DNA of 64,000 bases from Flavobacterium quisquiliarum (GCF_019308285.1 NZ_WWEM01000035.1:186001-250000), one strand, 5' to 3'. Positions 17,957 through 27,506 are shown, counted from the first letter of the stretch. The notes: generated by a model from the sequence alone, not told the origin. Program-made: numbers and translations.

Positions 17957-18664
17957 ATGATCACTATTCAGAATTTAACCAAAGTTTTTAGAACAGAAGA
18001 AATAGAAACTGCTGCTTTGAGCGGTATCAATTTAGAAATAAAAAAAGGAGATTTCTTAACCATCATGGGGCCTTCGGGCTGTGGAAAATCGACTTTATTG
18101 AATATCATCGGACTCTTGGACAGCGCAAACGATGGAAGCTACAAATTGCTTGACCAAGAAATGATTGGTCTAAAAGAAAAAGGAAGAGCAAAAGTGAGAA
18201 AAGAAAATATTGGTTTCATTTTTCAGAACTTCAACCTGATCGACGAACTTTCCGTTTACGACAATATCGAATTACCACTTCTTTACAACAATGTAAAAGC
18301 TTCTGAAAGAAAGCAAAAAATCGAAGCTATTGCAGAGAAATTGAATATCTCACATCGTTTGAAACATTTTCCGCAACAACTTTCAGGAGGACAACAACAG
18401 AGAGTTGCCGTTGCAAGAGCTTTAGTTAATGACCCAAAAATTATTCTGGCCGATGAGCCGACTGGAAACTTAGACAGTAAAAATGGTAATGAAGTAATGG
18501 AACTTTTAACCGATTTACACGCTAAAGGCGCTACAATTTTGATGGTTACCCACTCTGATTATGATGCTTCTTTTTCGCAGAGAACCATTCATATGAAAGA
18601 CGGAGTTATATTTTCTGAAAAGTTAAATCAACGAAATGTTGATGTTTTTATGGACGCTAAATAA
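17957..18664 (+). CDS. ABC transporter ATP-binding protein (MacB/LolD type)
   Basis: 235 residues. Walker A is GPSGCGKST, the Q-loop IGFIFQNFNLI, the signature LSGGQQQRVAVARA, Walker B IILADEPTGNLD and the H-loop MVTHS. The pattern, including ADEPTGNLDS, is typical of the LolD/MacB/FtsE class, which works with FtsX-domain permeases. It powers the permease encoded next, as part of the adaptor-ATPase-permease operon under the sigma-54 system. Confidence 0.93.
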   Translation: MITIQNLTKVFRTEEIETAALSGINLEIKKGDFLTIMGPSGCGKSTLLNIIGLLDSANDGSYKLLDQEMIGLKEKGRAKVRKENIGFIFQNFNLIDELSVYDNIELPLLYNNVKASERKQKIEAIAEKLNISHRLKHFPQQLSGGQQQRVAVARALVNDPKIILADEPTGNLDSKNGNEVMELLTDLHAKGATILMVTHSDYDASFSQRTIHMKDGVIFSEKLNQRNVDVFMDAK

Positions 18665-18796
18665 TTAAATGATGATTAAAATTATTGTTACGGCACTCAT
18701 AGTTCTGGTAGAACTTGTCTGCAAAATATTTACAATTCTTTAAAACCAAAACGGTTTCTAAAACTGCCATATTAACTAATAAAAGTATACATCAAA

Positions 18797-21226
18797 ATGA
18801 TTTTTAACTGGTTTAAAATATTTATATATCATTTAAGACAAAGCAAATTGTTTTCGTTTTTAAATGTTTTAGGACTCAGCATCGGAATTGCTTCTGTCAT
18901 TTTTGCTATTCTATATTGGAATAACGAGCATGCTTATGATCAATGGAATCCAGGAAAAGAAAAGATTTATCAAGTCTTGAATAAAATTGGAGCAACGGGA
19001 GATATCTGGGCATCAAATTCGATTCCGTTTGGAGAAACTTGTAAAACTACAATCCCCGAGATTGAAAAAGTATGCTTTTTTAATAGCTGGTATGATGAAG
19101 ATATCATCAAATATCAGGGGCAAAAATTACTGGTGAAAGATATTATGATTTCAGATGAGAATTTCTTTGATTTCTTTCCTTTTGAGATCGTAAATGGCGC
19201 TAAACAAAACATTTTAAAAGAGAAAAATAGTGTTGCTATTTCTGATGAACAAGCAAAACTTCTTTTCAAGAATGAAGATCCTATAGGTAAATCCATTTCA
19301 TTCAACAACTTAACTTTTACTGTAAAGGCTGTTTATCGTATTACCACACCTTCTTCTATTGAACCATCGTATGTTTTTAGCGGTATCAGAAAAGATAGCG
19401 ACGCAAATAGCTGGGGAAATTTTAATTACGGTTTATTAGTAAAAATTAAAGACGGCGCAAGCCCAGATGTTGTTTTAAAGAAAATGCAAAATGTAAATTT
19501 TGTCAACCGAACATTAAAAGATGCCAAAGAAAGCGGACAAACTGTAGAACAATATGTAAAAGAAAATGGTGAAATTAAAGTTATTATTGACCAATTAAAA
19601 ACAGCTCGTTTACATGGTACAAAAAGCTCTGGAGGCCAAAATTTTCCTGAAGGAATTGGTAATTTGAAACTTTTATATATCATGGTTGGTTTGTCTATCC
19701 TGATTTTAGTTTTATCATTGGTTAACTATATTAATCTAGCAACTGCCTCTGCTATTAAACGTGCTAAAGAAGTTGGCGTTCGCAAAATTGTAGGAGCTTC
19801 AAAAAGCCAAATTATCAGACAGTTCATTTTTGAAACTGCAATAATTGTTACCCTAGCGATTTTGTTTGCTTTAGCAATTGTAGAGCTTTCTTTACCTTAT
19901 TACAACACTTTTTTGAAGAAAACTTTGACTATGAATGGCAGTGAATTTTACCTGCAGCTCATTTTAATATTTGGATTAGTAATCATTCTTGCGGGTATTT
20001 TCCCTGCCATTTATATCTCAAATTTCGAAACTTTAAAAGTTTTAAAAGGTAACTTTTCAAGAAGTAAAAGCGGTATCTGGATTCGTAATTCCATGCTAAT
20101 TTTTCAATTCGGAGTTGCCGCATTCTTTATTATCGGAGCACTGATTGTAAATTCTCAAGTAGATTATATGATGAATAAAGATCTTGGTTTTAGTGGCGAC
20201 CAAGTAATTTCGATTCCTTTTAATACGATAGACAGAAGTAAAAGAACACAAGAATATTTAATTGCAAAACAAGAAATACAGAAAATATCAGGAGTTGTAA
20301 ATGTTTCTACTTTTGCAGGCACTTTTGGAAACAACAGCGGTTCCAGTTCTGGATTTACACATAATGGCATTTTTGTACAGCCAAAAAATATTGAAATGGA
20401 TTATGGCTTCCTTGACATGATGAAGATTAAAGTAGTTAAAGGACGTGATTTGTCTCCTCAATTCGCTTCTGACACCGTAAGCAGTATGTTAATCAATGAA
20501 ACACTTGCTAAAACATTAAACCTGAAAAACCCAGTTAATACAATCATAACTTCTGGGTGGAGTATAGGCGACGGAAATCTGAAATTTAAAATTGTGGGAG
20601 TTGTAAAAGATTTCAATTTAATGGGGTTGCAAAATAAAATTCCTCCAATGGTTTTTATAAACTTGAGCACTTTAAAATGGAATAACTTTAATAATGTGCT
20701 GGTAAAGGTTTCTCCAGATAATTTAACAGAAACGTTAGAAAAATTGAAATTATATTGGGAGAAAAACGTAAATCCAGATTATCCTTTTGACTATCAATTT
20801 GTTGACAAAGGTTTTGCAAAAACTTATGAAGAGCAAATCAAGCAAAAAAACCTATTTTTTATCTTAAATTTGGTCGTAATTATAATTGCAATCTTCGGAT
20901 TGTTCGCTTTGGCATCATTTTCGATGGAGAGAAGATTGAAAGAAATAGCCATTAGAAAAACATTAGGAGCAGAAACTGATATTTTATTGAAAGAATTATC
21001 AAAACAGTATATTATTTTCTGTTTGATAGGATTTGGAATCGGGATTGTTCCTGCTTATATATTATTACAAAAATGGCTTGAGGATTTTGCTTTTAGAATT
21101 GGAATATCATCCGTTCCTTTTGGTATTGCATTGATCTCACTTTTGTTTCTGACTTTATTAATTGTCTTAACGAAAGCATTTCAGGTAACCAAAATAGACG
21201 TTTTAAAATATTTAAAATACGAATAA
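18797..21226 (+). CDS. ABC transporter permease (FtsX/MacB type)
   Basis: 809 residues with two FtsX-like permease halves. Each half has an N-terminal membrane helix, a periplasmic MacB core domain, and three-helix blocks (about residues 290-420 and 680-809). Tell-tale sequences are RAKEVGVRKIVGASKSQIIRQF and RLKEIAIRKTLGAE. Such double-FtsX permeases are common in Bacteroidota next to sigma-54 two-component systems. Its cargo is probably an antimicrobial, peptide or envelope lipid. Preceded by a 132-bp gap holding no convincing gene. Confidence 0.92.
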   Translation: MIFNWFKIFIYHLRQSKLFSFLNVLGLSIGIASVIFAILYWNNEHAYDQWNPGKEKIYQVLNKIGATGDIWASNSIPFGETCKTTIPEIEKVCFFNSWYDEDIIKYQGQKLLVKDIMISDENFFDFFPFEIVNGAKQNILKEKNSVAISDEQAKLLFKNEDPIGKSISFNNLTFTVKAVYRITTPSSIEPSYVFSGIRKDSDANSWGNFNYGLLVKIKDGASPDVVLKKMQNVNFVNRTLKDAKESGQTVEQYVKENGEIKVIIDQLKTARLHGTKSSGGQNFPEGIGNLKLLYIMVGLSILILVLSLVNYINLATASAIKRAKEVGVRKIVGASKSQIIRQFIFETAIIVTLAILFALAIVELSLPYYNTFLKKTLTMNGSEFYLQLILIFGLVIILAGIFPAIYISNFETLKVLKGNFSRSKSGIWIRNSMLIFQFGVAAFFIIGALIVNSQVDYMMNKDLGFSGDQVISIPFNTIDRSKRTQEYLIAKQEIQKISGVVNVSTFAGTFGNNSGSSSGFTHNGIFVQPKNIEMDYGFLDMMKIKVVKGRDLSPQFASDTVSSMLINETLAKTLNLKNPVNTIITSGWSIGDGNLKFKIVGVVKDFNLMGLQNKIPPMVFINLSTLKWNNFNNVLVKVSPDNLTETLEKLKLYWEKNVNPDYPFDYQFVDKGFAKTYEEQIKQKNLFFILNLVVIIIAIFGLFALASFSMERRLKEIAIRKTLGAETDILLKELSKQYIIFCLIGFGIGIVPAYILLQKWLEDFAFRIGISSVPFGIALISLLFLTLLIVLTKAFQVTKIDVLKYLKYE

Positions 21227-21248
21227 GCTTGTAGACCATTTTTTTTAG

Positions 21249-21283
21249 AACCCGACAGATTGTATTTTTAAATCTGCCGGGTT
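21249..21283. terminator. CCCGACAG bidirectional terminator
   Basis: AACCCGACAGATT pairs with AATCTGCCGGGTT, flanked by A and T runs, between the convergent permease and L,D-transpeptidase genes. Related hairpins lie at 25326-25354, 25835-25865 and 46636-46666. Confidence 0.8.
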
Positions 21284-21296
21284 TTTTATTTTTTAT

Positions 21297-22895
21297 TTAT
21301 TTCATGGTTACAGAATCTGAATAAAGAAGTTTATCCAAACTTTCGTCTCGGCTATACACGTCTGGGAAAAAGTTAATTTCGCCATTATCCTGAACCCAAG
21401 CTGTAAAATAACCTATATAAACTGGGATTTTATGTTTCAACATACAAGTTGTTTCTTTTTCACCGCTCATCGCTTTATCAATTTTATCTACCGGCCAGTC
21501 TGGATCATCTTTTAAAATAGCCAATGCCAGATTTTTTGCTTCTTTTACATTAATACAGCCATGACTAAAAGTACGGTTTTCAAACTCGAACAAACTCTTC
21601 GCTGGCGTATCGTGCATATAAATATCATTTGGATTTGGAAACATAAATTTCACCAATCCTAATGAGTTTTTAGGCCCTGGTTTCTGTCTTACTTTCCCGC
21701 CGTTCCATTCCATATTATGATCTGCTAGATAATTTTTATCTCTTGCGATCTGGAGCTTCAATTCGTTTTGAATAATACTGTTTGGCACATACCAATACGG
21801 ACTGAAAACAATTCTATCCATCATACCGCTAAATATTACGGTTTCACTGAGTCTGTTCCCTACAAAAATATCCGAAACGAGCGCATATTTTCCATCTTTC
21901 ACATAAAACATTCTAAACGACGGAATATTCACCATTACATATTCGCTGGCTTTGGATAAATTGGTCGGAATCCATCTGCATCTTTCCATATTCAGCATTA
22001 TGGTTTTAATTCTTTTGCCAATTGGTTCATTCATTTGATTGATGTGATCTCGCGTTATGGCATAATTTATTTTAAGATTGTATCGTTTTTTATAATTTAA
22101 AACTCCGGCCATTAACTCCTCATCATATATATCGCTTTGAGAATCACGTTTAAGATCTCCCTCCACAAACAAACGATTTCTAATTTGTTTTATGGCAACG
22201 GCAGTATCATCTGGTCTTAAGTCTTTATAATTAAGACTGTCAATCGTAATTTTCTGCCAAAGATTGTCGGTTTCTATTTTACGGAATTTCTTTAAGGCAT
22301 CTTTCAGTTTATAATATTGGCTAAACATAAGATTATCATCTTCATTTAATCGATTGGCATCGACAAGTAAAGAATCTAAAATTTTAGAATACGAAATACT
22401 TTTAGCAGGCAAATACCATCCTATTTTCTTTAAAGTAGCGGGATCTACGCCAGAATAAACATTGCTCGCATAAAAAATATACATGCTGGTTAAGAGTAAT
22501 TCGGTATCCAATTGAGGCGGTTCAATGTTATCACTTTCATTAAATGCCTGATCAATCACCTCTTTATAAGGCATTTCACTGTTGATCCCCTGATCTTTGA
22601 GCACATTTACTTTCTGATACAATAATGCTCCAAATTCAGTGATGCTTTTATCATCATACCAAATCGATTTGTATTGCTTGGTTTTGTAAAGATCCTCAAC
22701 GTCTTTCTGATATTTTTTGAGCTTGGGATATTTTTTAAAGAAAGCGTTTATCGATGCTGCATCGATAGTAATTGCAGTAACATATTTAGTGTTTATTGAT
22801 GCTTCTTTGCTTTTTGTTTTGACTGGAAATGAATGAAATGAAAATGCAAAAAAGCTGACTGCAATAATAATTGTAGAAAAAGTAAAATTTCGCAT
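21297..22895 (-). CDS. L,D-transpeptidase (YcbB-like)
   Basis: About 532 residues from MRNFTFSTIII, which starts a proper signal or anchor sequence; the longer frame adds 42 unlikely residues. A scaffold domain precedes the YkuD catalytic domain (about residues 310-480), with SHGCINV carrying the nucleophilic Cys and an upstream catalytic His in YMHDTPAK. The two-part organisation and length resemble E. coli YcbB/LdtD. It makes 3-3 peptidoglycan cross-links or attaches proteins in the periplasm. Monocistronic. Confidence 0.9.
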   Translation of the reverse strand: MRNFTFSTIIIAVSFFAFSFHSFPVKTKSKEASINTKYVTAITIDAASINAFFKKYPKLKKYQKDVEDLYKTKQYKSIWYDDKSITEFGALLYQKVNVLKDQGINSEMPYKEVIDQAFNESDNIEPPQLDTELLLTSMYIFYASNVYSGVDPATLKKIGWYLPAKSISYSKILDSLLVDANRLNEDDNLMFSQYYKLKDALKKFRKIETDNLWQKITIDSLNYKDLRPDDTAVAIKQIRNRLFVEGDLKRDSQSDIYDEELMAGVLNYKKRYNLKINYAITRDHINQMNEPIGKRIKTIMLNMERCRWIPTNLSKASEYVMVNIPSFRMFYVKDGKYALVSDIFVGNRLSETVIFSGMMDRIVFSPYWYVPNSIIQNELKLQIARDKNYLADHNMEWNGGKVRQKPGPKNSLGLVKFMFPNPNDIYMHDTPAKSLFEFENRTFSHGCINVKEAKNLALAILKDDPDWPVDKIDKAMSGEKETTCMLKHKIPVYIGYFTAWVQDNGEINFFPDVYSRDESLDKLLYSDSVTMK

Positions 22896-23315
22896 ATTTT
22901 TAAAGTTTAAGTGATAGAAAATAACTTTTGAAAAAAATACGGAAAACCCAATAAAGATTCCGGAAAAATAAGTTTTCACATACTTTTTTAATAACTGGAA
23001 ACCATCAATTTGGGTACTCAAATATAGCGAAGTTTTATGAGAATCCTTTTTAAAAAGGAAGAAATTTTATACAAAAACATAAATACACTTCAAACTAAAA
23101 ATTTGTTATAATTAGAATTGTTAGAGTAAAATTTAAGCTAAAAATGTCTAAAAAATCATTCTAACATAATTTTGAATAATCTCTATATCAATAATTACAA
23201 TTCAAAATCGCTTAATTCCGAACTTAATCTGTTATCTTTGCACCCTGAATTCGGTTTAAATAAGTATAATCTTTAAAAAACTGATTTCTAAGAATAGAAA
23301 AATAGCCCAATTACA
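22896..23315. other. Divergent intergenic region
   Basis: This 420-bp AT-rich region separates the L,D-transpeptidase and mrp genes. It must hold both promoters. On the plus strand TATCTTTG (23233-23240) fits the -7 element for mrp. I see no gene or strong hairpin in it. Confidence 0.6.
23233..23240 (+). promoter_or_regulatory. -7 element of mrp promoter
   Basis: TATCTTTG, followed by CACCC, matches the Bacteroidota TAnnTTTG element; the mrp start codon is 76 bp downstream. Confidence 0.5.
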
Positions 23316-24446
23316 ATGAAACTAGATAGAAAAGAAATTCTGAAAGCATTAGAAACCATTACTATTGCTGGAGAAGGAAAAAATATGGTTGAAAGCGGCG
23401 CTGTAACCAATGTGATTACTTTTGGCGATGAAGCTGTTGTTGACCTTGTATTGCATACTCCTGCAATGCACATCAAAAAAAGAGCAGAAGACGATATTAA
23501 GAAAACAATTCACGAATTAATATCTCCTGATGCAAAAGTTAAAGTAAATATTAAAGTAGAATCTCCAGAGAAACCTGAAATTAAAGGTCGTGCAATTCCT
23601 GGAATCAAAAATATTATTGCTGTTGCTTCTGGAAAAGGTGGAGTAGGAAAATCTACTGTAACAGCAAATTTAGCGGTAACGCTTGCAAAAATGGGCTTTA
23701 AAGTTGGTGTTTTGGATGCTGATATTTATGGTCCTTCAATGCCGATTATGTTCGATGTTGAAAACGAAAAACCAGTTTCTATCACAGTTGACGGAAAATC
23801 AAAAATGAAACCTATTGAAAGCTACGAAATCAAAATGCTTTCTATCGGATTCTTTACTGCTCCAAGTCAAGCAGTAATCTGGAGAGGTCCAATGGCTGCA
23901 AAAGCATTAAACCAAATGATTTTTGATGCAGATTGGGGAGAATTGGATTTCATGCTTCTTGATTTACCTCCTGGAACTGGAGATATTCACTTATCTATCA
24001 TGCAGTCACTTCCTATTACCGGAGCGGTAGTAGTAAGTACGCCACAAGCCGTAGCTTTAGCAGATGCTAAAAAAGGAGTGGCAATGTTTATGCAGGATAA
24101 TATCAATGTTCCTGTTCTAGGAATTATTGAAAACATGGCATACTTTACGCCAGAAGAATTACCTGAAAATAAATATTATATCTTTGGACAAGAAGGTGCT
24201 AAAAACTTGGCACAAGATTTAGAAGTTCCATTTTTAGGAGAAGTTCCAATTGTACAATCTATTCGTGAGGCTGGAGATTACGGTCGTCCGGCAGCATTAC
24301 AAACTGCTTCACCAATAGAAAAAGTATTTGAGGAAATTACTCGTAATGTGGTGCAGGAAACCGTAAACAGAAACGAAAGTTTACCAGCAACTGAAGCCAT
24401 TAAAATTACAACTATGGCGGGTTGTTCAGCAGTTAAAAAAAATTAA
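23316..24446 (+). CDS. apbC: Mrp/NBP35-type iron-sulfur carrier ATPase
   Basis: 376 residues. An N-terminal MIP18/DUF59-like domain (about 1-90) is followed by a P-loop ATPase with deviant Walker A ASGKGGVGKSTV, then VLDADIYGPSMP, LDLPPGTGD and a VVSTPQ switch. The common C-terminal CxxC is not obvious; a single Cys occurs in AGCSAVKKN. Family members bind and transfer Fe-S clusters. The NifU-domain protein 75 bp downstream and the ferredoxin after it make an Fe-S biogenesis group. Confidence 0.93.
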   Translation: MKLDRKEILKALETITIAGEGKNMVESGAVTNVITFGDEAVVDLVLHTPAMHIKKRAEDDIKKTIHELISPDAKVKVNIKVESPEKPEIKGRAIPGIKNIIAVASGKGGVGKSTVTANLAVTLAKMGFKVGVLDADIYGPSMPIMFDVENEKPVSITVDGKSKMKPIESYEIKMLSIGFFTAPSQAVIWRGPMAAKALNQMIFDADWGELDFMLLDLPPGTGDIHLSIMQSLPITGAVVVSTPQAVALADAKKGVAMFMQDNINVPVLGIIENMAYFTPEELPENKYYIFGQEGAKNLAQDLEVPFLGEVPIVQSIREAGDYGRPAALQTASPIEKVFEEITRNVVQETVNRNESLPATEAIKITTMAGCSAVKKN

Positions 24447-24521
24447 ATAATTAGATAATGAGATAATACGTCAAGGAGATAGTTATCTAATTGACACATT
24501 TTCACAATTGACACATTAATT

Positions 24522-24761
24522 ATGACAACAGAAGAATTAACAAATAATGTTTTATTGGCCTTAGACGAGATAAGACCATTTTTGAAATCAGACGGTGGAG
24601 ATATTTCATTGATTTCGATTGAAGATGATAAACATGTAAAAGTTCGCTTAGAAGGAGCTTGCATTAGCTGCAGCGTTAATCAAATGACTTTGAAAGCCGG
24701 AGTTGAAACCACAATAAAAAAATATGCACCACAAATTGAAACTGTGGTAAATATCATGTAA
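24522..24761 (+). CDS. NifU-like C-terminal domain protein
   Basis: 79 residues, a stand-alone NifU C-terminal (Nfu) domain: LDEIRPFLKSDGGDISLI, then the cluster-binding CxxC in GACISCSVNQMT, then LKAGVETTIKKYAP. Two such proteins bind a 4Fe-4S cluster between their CxxC motifs and deliver it to target proteins. Placement behind mrp supports this role. Confidence 0.93.
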   Translation: MTTEELTNNVLLALDEIRPFLKSDGGDISLISIEDDKHVKVRLEGACISCSVNQMTLKAGVETTIKKYAPQIETVVNIM

Positions 24762-24906
24762 ACAATTTAATTGTTTTCGACTTTGTGTTTTCCGCATTTA
24801 GATAAAAATTCTGGCATTTAGAATTAATGCTTCCGAAAGTCTTTTTCATTGATATTGCATTATAATAAGCCAAAAACAGAAATCGAAAAGTTAAAATTAA
24901 TTATAA

Positions 24907-24930
24907 GAATTTGAACACGTTTTCAAATTC
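24907..24930. promoter_or_regulatory. Operator-like palindrome upstream of ferredoxin gene
   Basis: GAATTTGAA-CACGTT-TTCAAATTC, a perfect 9-bp inverted repeat ending 26 bp before the ferredoxin start. There is no T run, so an operator or 5'-UTR hairpin is likelier than a terminator. Confidence 0.4.
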
Positions 24931-24956
24931 TAAAAATAAAATTCCAATACTAAAAA

Positions 24957-25274
24957 ATGGATGTATTAATAAAGATTAAAGATCGAGAAGGAGTTATACA
25001 CGAATTACAGGCTCCTACTGATATGGCAATGAATATAATGGAGTTATGCAAAGCATACGAACTTCCTGTTGAAGGAACTTGTGGCGGAATGGCCATGTGC
25101 GCTTCCTGCCAATGTTATGTTCTAAATGATGTTGCATTACCAGAAATGGGAGACGATGAAGAAGCAATGCTTTCTGAAGCATTTTATGTAAAGTCTAATA
25201 GTCGTTTAGGGTGTCAAATTCCAATTACTGAAGATTTAGAAGGATTGGAGTTAGAATTGGCTCCAGAATACTAA
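24957..25274 (+). CDS. 2Fe-2S ferredoxin
   Basis: 105 residues with the adrenodoxin/ISC-type cysteine pattern: CGGMAMCASCQC and a fourth ligand in SRLGCQIP near the C-terminus. The ending GLELELAPEY is usual for this class. It carries single electrons, likely for Fe-S assembly or an oxygenase. It lies behind mrp and the NifU-domain gene with a 195-bp gap, so it may have its own promoter. Confidence 0.93.
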   Translation: MDVLIKIKDREGVIHELQAPTDMAMNIMELCKAYELPVEGTCGGMAMCASCQCYVLNDVALPEMGDDEEAMLSEAFYVKSNSRLGCQIPITEDLEGLELELAPEY

Positions 25275-25280
25275 AATATA

Positions 25281-25311
25281 AAAAAGCGAGAATTTTTGAT
25301 TCTCGCTTTTT
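25281..25311 (+). terminator. Intrinsic terminator of ferredoxin gene
   Basis: AAAAAGCGAGAAT / ATTCTCGCTTTTT stem with a T run, starting 7 bp after the stop codon. Confidence 0.9.
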
Positions 25312-25325
25312 CTATTTATATGCAC

Positions 25326-25354
25326 ACCCGACAGATTTTAAAAATCTGTCGGGT
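25326..25354. repeat. CCCGACAG hairpin, left of SMI1 gene
   Basis: Perfect palindrome ACCCGACAGATTTT / AAAATCTGTCGGGT. A near-identical element lies on the other side of the SMI1/KNR4 gene. Confidence 0.8.
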
Positions 25355-25372
25355 TTCTTATGTAAAGTATCT

Positions 25373-25774
25373 TTATTCCGCTATTAATTCCTTTATGTTT
25401 TCAGCCACTTTTTCCAATGCTCCAGTTTCATGATACCAGAAGTAAATTGATTCACTCAACTTTTTGCTGTCATTATCCATCGGAATAAGAACTAATTGAT
25501 CGCCGCAGCAATTGCTTGCAATAGCAATTGCTGTGGAGGGAAAGTTATTCCATTTTCTCGCCTGTTTCGTTTCTAAAACGATATGATTACAAGTTCTGCT
25601 TATTCTTTTTTTATCAGTCTGATCAAAAAAAGGATATAAATTCCAATCATCATATTCTGTTGCAGCCTCTCCTCCATTCTCCTTTATCATTTTTTCTTTG
25701 AATAAAGGCGGAAATTGAACCTCTAATTGTTCTTCGGCTTCAATTATATATTTGGCATCTACTGGAAACGGCAT
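25373..25774 (-). CDS. SMI1/KNR4 (SUKH) family protein
   Basis: 133 residues fitting the SUKH fold: IIEAEEQLEVQFPPLFKEKM at the N-terminus, the GGEAATEYDDWNLYPFFD loop, then AIAIASNCCGDQLVLIP and a C-terminal YFWYHETGALEKVA. SUKH proteins often act as immunity proteins against polymorphic toxins, but no toxin gene is adjacent. It may be an orphan immunity gene. It is bracketed by two CCCGACAG hairpins. Confidence 0.85.
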   Translation of the reverse strand: MPFPVDAKYIIEAEEQLEVQFPPLFKEKMIKENGGEAATEYDDWNLYPFFDQTDKKRISRTCNHIVLETKQARKWNNFPSTAIAIASNCCGDQLVLIPMDNDSKKLSESIYFWYHETGALEKVAENIKELIAE

Positions 25775-25834
25775 AAATTTTTAATTTATATTAATCTAAC
25801 AAAAGTAACCTTAAATTGATTAACCACATTGTTA

Positions 25835-25865
25835 AACCCGACAGGTTTTGAAAACCTGTCGGGTT
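25835..25865. repeat. CCCGACAG hairpin, right of SMI1 gene
   Basis: Perfect palindrome AACCCGACAGGTTTT / AAAACCTGTCGGGTT, a copy of the 25326-25354 element with A/G changes matched on both arms. Confidence 0.8.
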
Positions 25866-25895
25866 CCTTGTAAAATTATACACCTATAATTAATC

Positions 25896-25933
25896 AAAAA
25901 AACCGTAATCACAGTACTGCAATTACGGTTTTC
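25896..25933 (-). terminator. Terminator of asd
   Basis: AAACCGTAAT pairs with ATTACGGTTTT around a 12-nt loop, about 30 bp beyond the asd stop. Confidence 0.75.
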
Positions 25934-25962
25934 TCTTTATAACAATTTTATTTAATCTCAGA

Positions 25963-26952
25963 TTATACCAAACCTGCTTGAATTAAATATTCAGCGATTT
26001 GAATCGTGTTTGTGGCAGCACCTTTTCTTAAGTTATCAGCAACAATCCACATATTTAAAGTATTTGGCTGGCTTTCGTCACGACGAATTCTTCCAACAAA
26101 AACATCATTTTTACCTTCTGCATATAATGGCATTGGATAAGTAAAGGTATCTAAATTATCTTGTACCGTTACACCATCTGTATGGTGTAAAATTTCGCGA
26201 ACTTCGTTTACATCAAAATCATTAGTAAACTCAACATTTACTGCTTCGCTATGTCCGCCTACAACAGGAACACGAACGGCTGTAGCCGTAACTCTAATCG
26301 TATTATCAGCAAGAATTTTTTGAGTTTCACGAACTAATTTCATTTCCTCTTTAGTGTATCCGTTATCTTCAAAACTATCGCAGTGAGGAATTGCATTTCT
26401 GTGAATTGGATATTTGTAAGCCATATCACCTTGAACTCCTGCGTACTCATTTTCTAATTGTTTTACCGCTTTTACACCAGTTCCTGTAATCGATTGGTAA
26501 GTAGAAACAATGATTCTTTTGATATTGTATTTTTTATGCAAAGGCGCTAAAGCCATCACCATCTGAATTGTAGAACAGTTTGGATTAGCGATGATTTTGT
26601 CTTCTTTAGTTAAAACAGCAGCATTGATTTCTGGAACTACTAATTTTTTAGTAGGATCCATTCTCCATGCAGATGAATTATCAATTACAGTAGTTCCTGC
26701 AGCAGCAAATTTTGGAGCCCACTCTAGAGAAGTATCTCCTCCGGCAGAGAAAATGGCAATATCTGCTTTCATATCTACTGCTGTCTGTAAACCAACTACT
26801 TTATATTTTGTTCCTTTATATTCAATTTCTTTTCCTACTGATCTTTCAGAAGCAACAGGAATTAATTCTGTAACAGGAAAATTTCTTTCCGCTAAAACTT
26901 TAAGCATTACTTCGCCAACCATTCCGGTAGCACCAACGACTGCAATTCTCAT
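25963..26952 (-). CDS. asd: Aspartate-semialdehyde dehydrogenase
   Basis: 329 residues, normal length. NADP-binding VVGATGMVGEVML is at the N-terminus, the catalytic cysteine is in NPNCSTIQ, and the substrate/active-site His region is VPVVGGHSEAV. It reduces aspartyl phosphate to aspartate semialdehyde, the branch point to lysine/diaminopimelate, threonine and methionine. Cytoplasmic. It is flanked by terminators and appears monocistronic. Confidence 0.97.
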   Translation of the reverse strand: MRIAVVGATGMVGEVMLKVLAERNFPVTELIPVASERSVGKEIEYKGTKYKVVGLQTAVDMKADIAIFSAGGDTSLEWAPKFAAAGTTVIDNSSAWRMDPTKKLVVPEINAAVLTKEDKIIANPNCSTIQMVMALAPLHKKYNIKRIIVSTYQSITGTGVKAVKQLENEYAGVQGDMAYKYPIHRNAIPHCDSFEDNGYTKEEMKLVRETQKILADNTIRVTATAVRVPVVGGHSEAVNVEFTNDFDVNEVREILHHTDGVTVQDNLDTFTYPMPLYAEGKNDVFVGRIRRDESQPNTLNMWIVADNLRKGAATNTIQIAEYLIQAGLV

Positions 26953-27074
26953 TTTTATATTTTTAAATAATTCAATAATCTAATTTAGTAAGGCAAAAGT
27001 AAGTATAATAAAAGTCTCTGCAAGGTGATTCACAAAAAATAACAAAATGTTACAAAACAAACATTTTGTAAAAA

Positions 27075-27096
27075 AACCGCCTCTTTAGAAGGCGGT
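27075..27096 (-). terminator. Terminator of mscL
   Basis: AACCGCC / GGCGGTT stem followed on the minus strand by a T run. Confidence 0.85.
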
Positions 27097-27128
27097 TAAG
27101 TTAGACTTAGTGTAGCGGTATTATATTT

Positions 27129-27506
27129 TTATTTATTTTTCAATAAATCTCTAATCTGTATCAATAATTCTTCTTGAGTTGGTCCAGCTGGAGGCGGTGG
27201 CGCAACATCTTTCTTTTTAGCGTGGTTCATCGCTTTAATAATCAGAAATAAAACAAAAGCAACGATAATAAAGTTAATTACTGCCGATAGAAACAATCCG
27301 TACTTTACACCTCCAAAAGCGGTTAATTGTTCAATTGTCGACAAGTTCGCAGCATCTAAAGCTGGTTTTAACAACAATGGCGTAATTACATCTTCAATAA
27401 ATGAACTGACGATCTTACCAAAAGCTGCTCCAATAATTACACCGACAGCCAAATCGACTACGTTGCCTTTCATTGCAAATTCCTTAAATTCTGAAAAAAA
27501 TCCCAT
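27129..27506 (-). CDS. mscL: Large-conductance mechanosensitive channel
   Basis: 125 residues. The N-terminal helix and first membrane span read FAMKGNVVDLAVGVIIGAAFG, the signature of MscL; the second span is around residues 70-92, with a basic and Pro-rich cytoplasmic tail (KKKDVAPPPPAGP). A homopentameric pore that opens under membrane tension and releases solutes on osmotic downshock. Located in the inner membrane. Confidence 0.97.
   Translation of the reverse strand: MGFFSEFKEFAMKGNVVDLAVGVIIGAAFGKIVSSFIEDVITPLLLKPALDAANLSTIEQLTAFGGVKYGLFLSAVINFIIVAFVLFLIIKAMNHAKKKDVAPPPPAGPTQEELLIQIRDLLKNK

Noticed and set aside
18669..18743. 24-codon hydrophobic frame between ABC ATPase and permease
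   Set aside because: Very short, no supporting context beyond its position, and such hydrophobic mini-frames are common by chance in AT-rich DNA.
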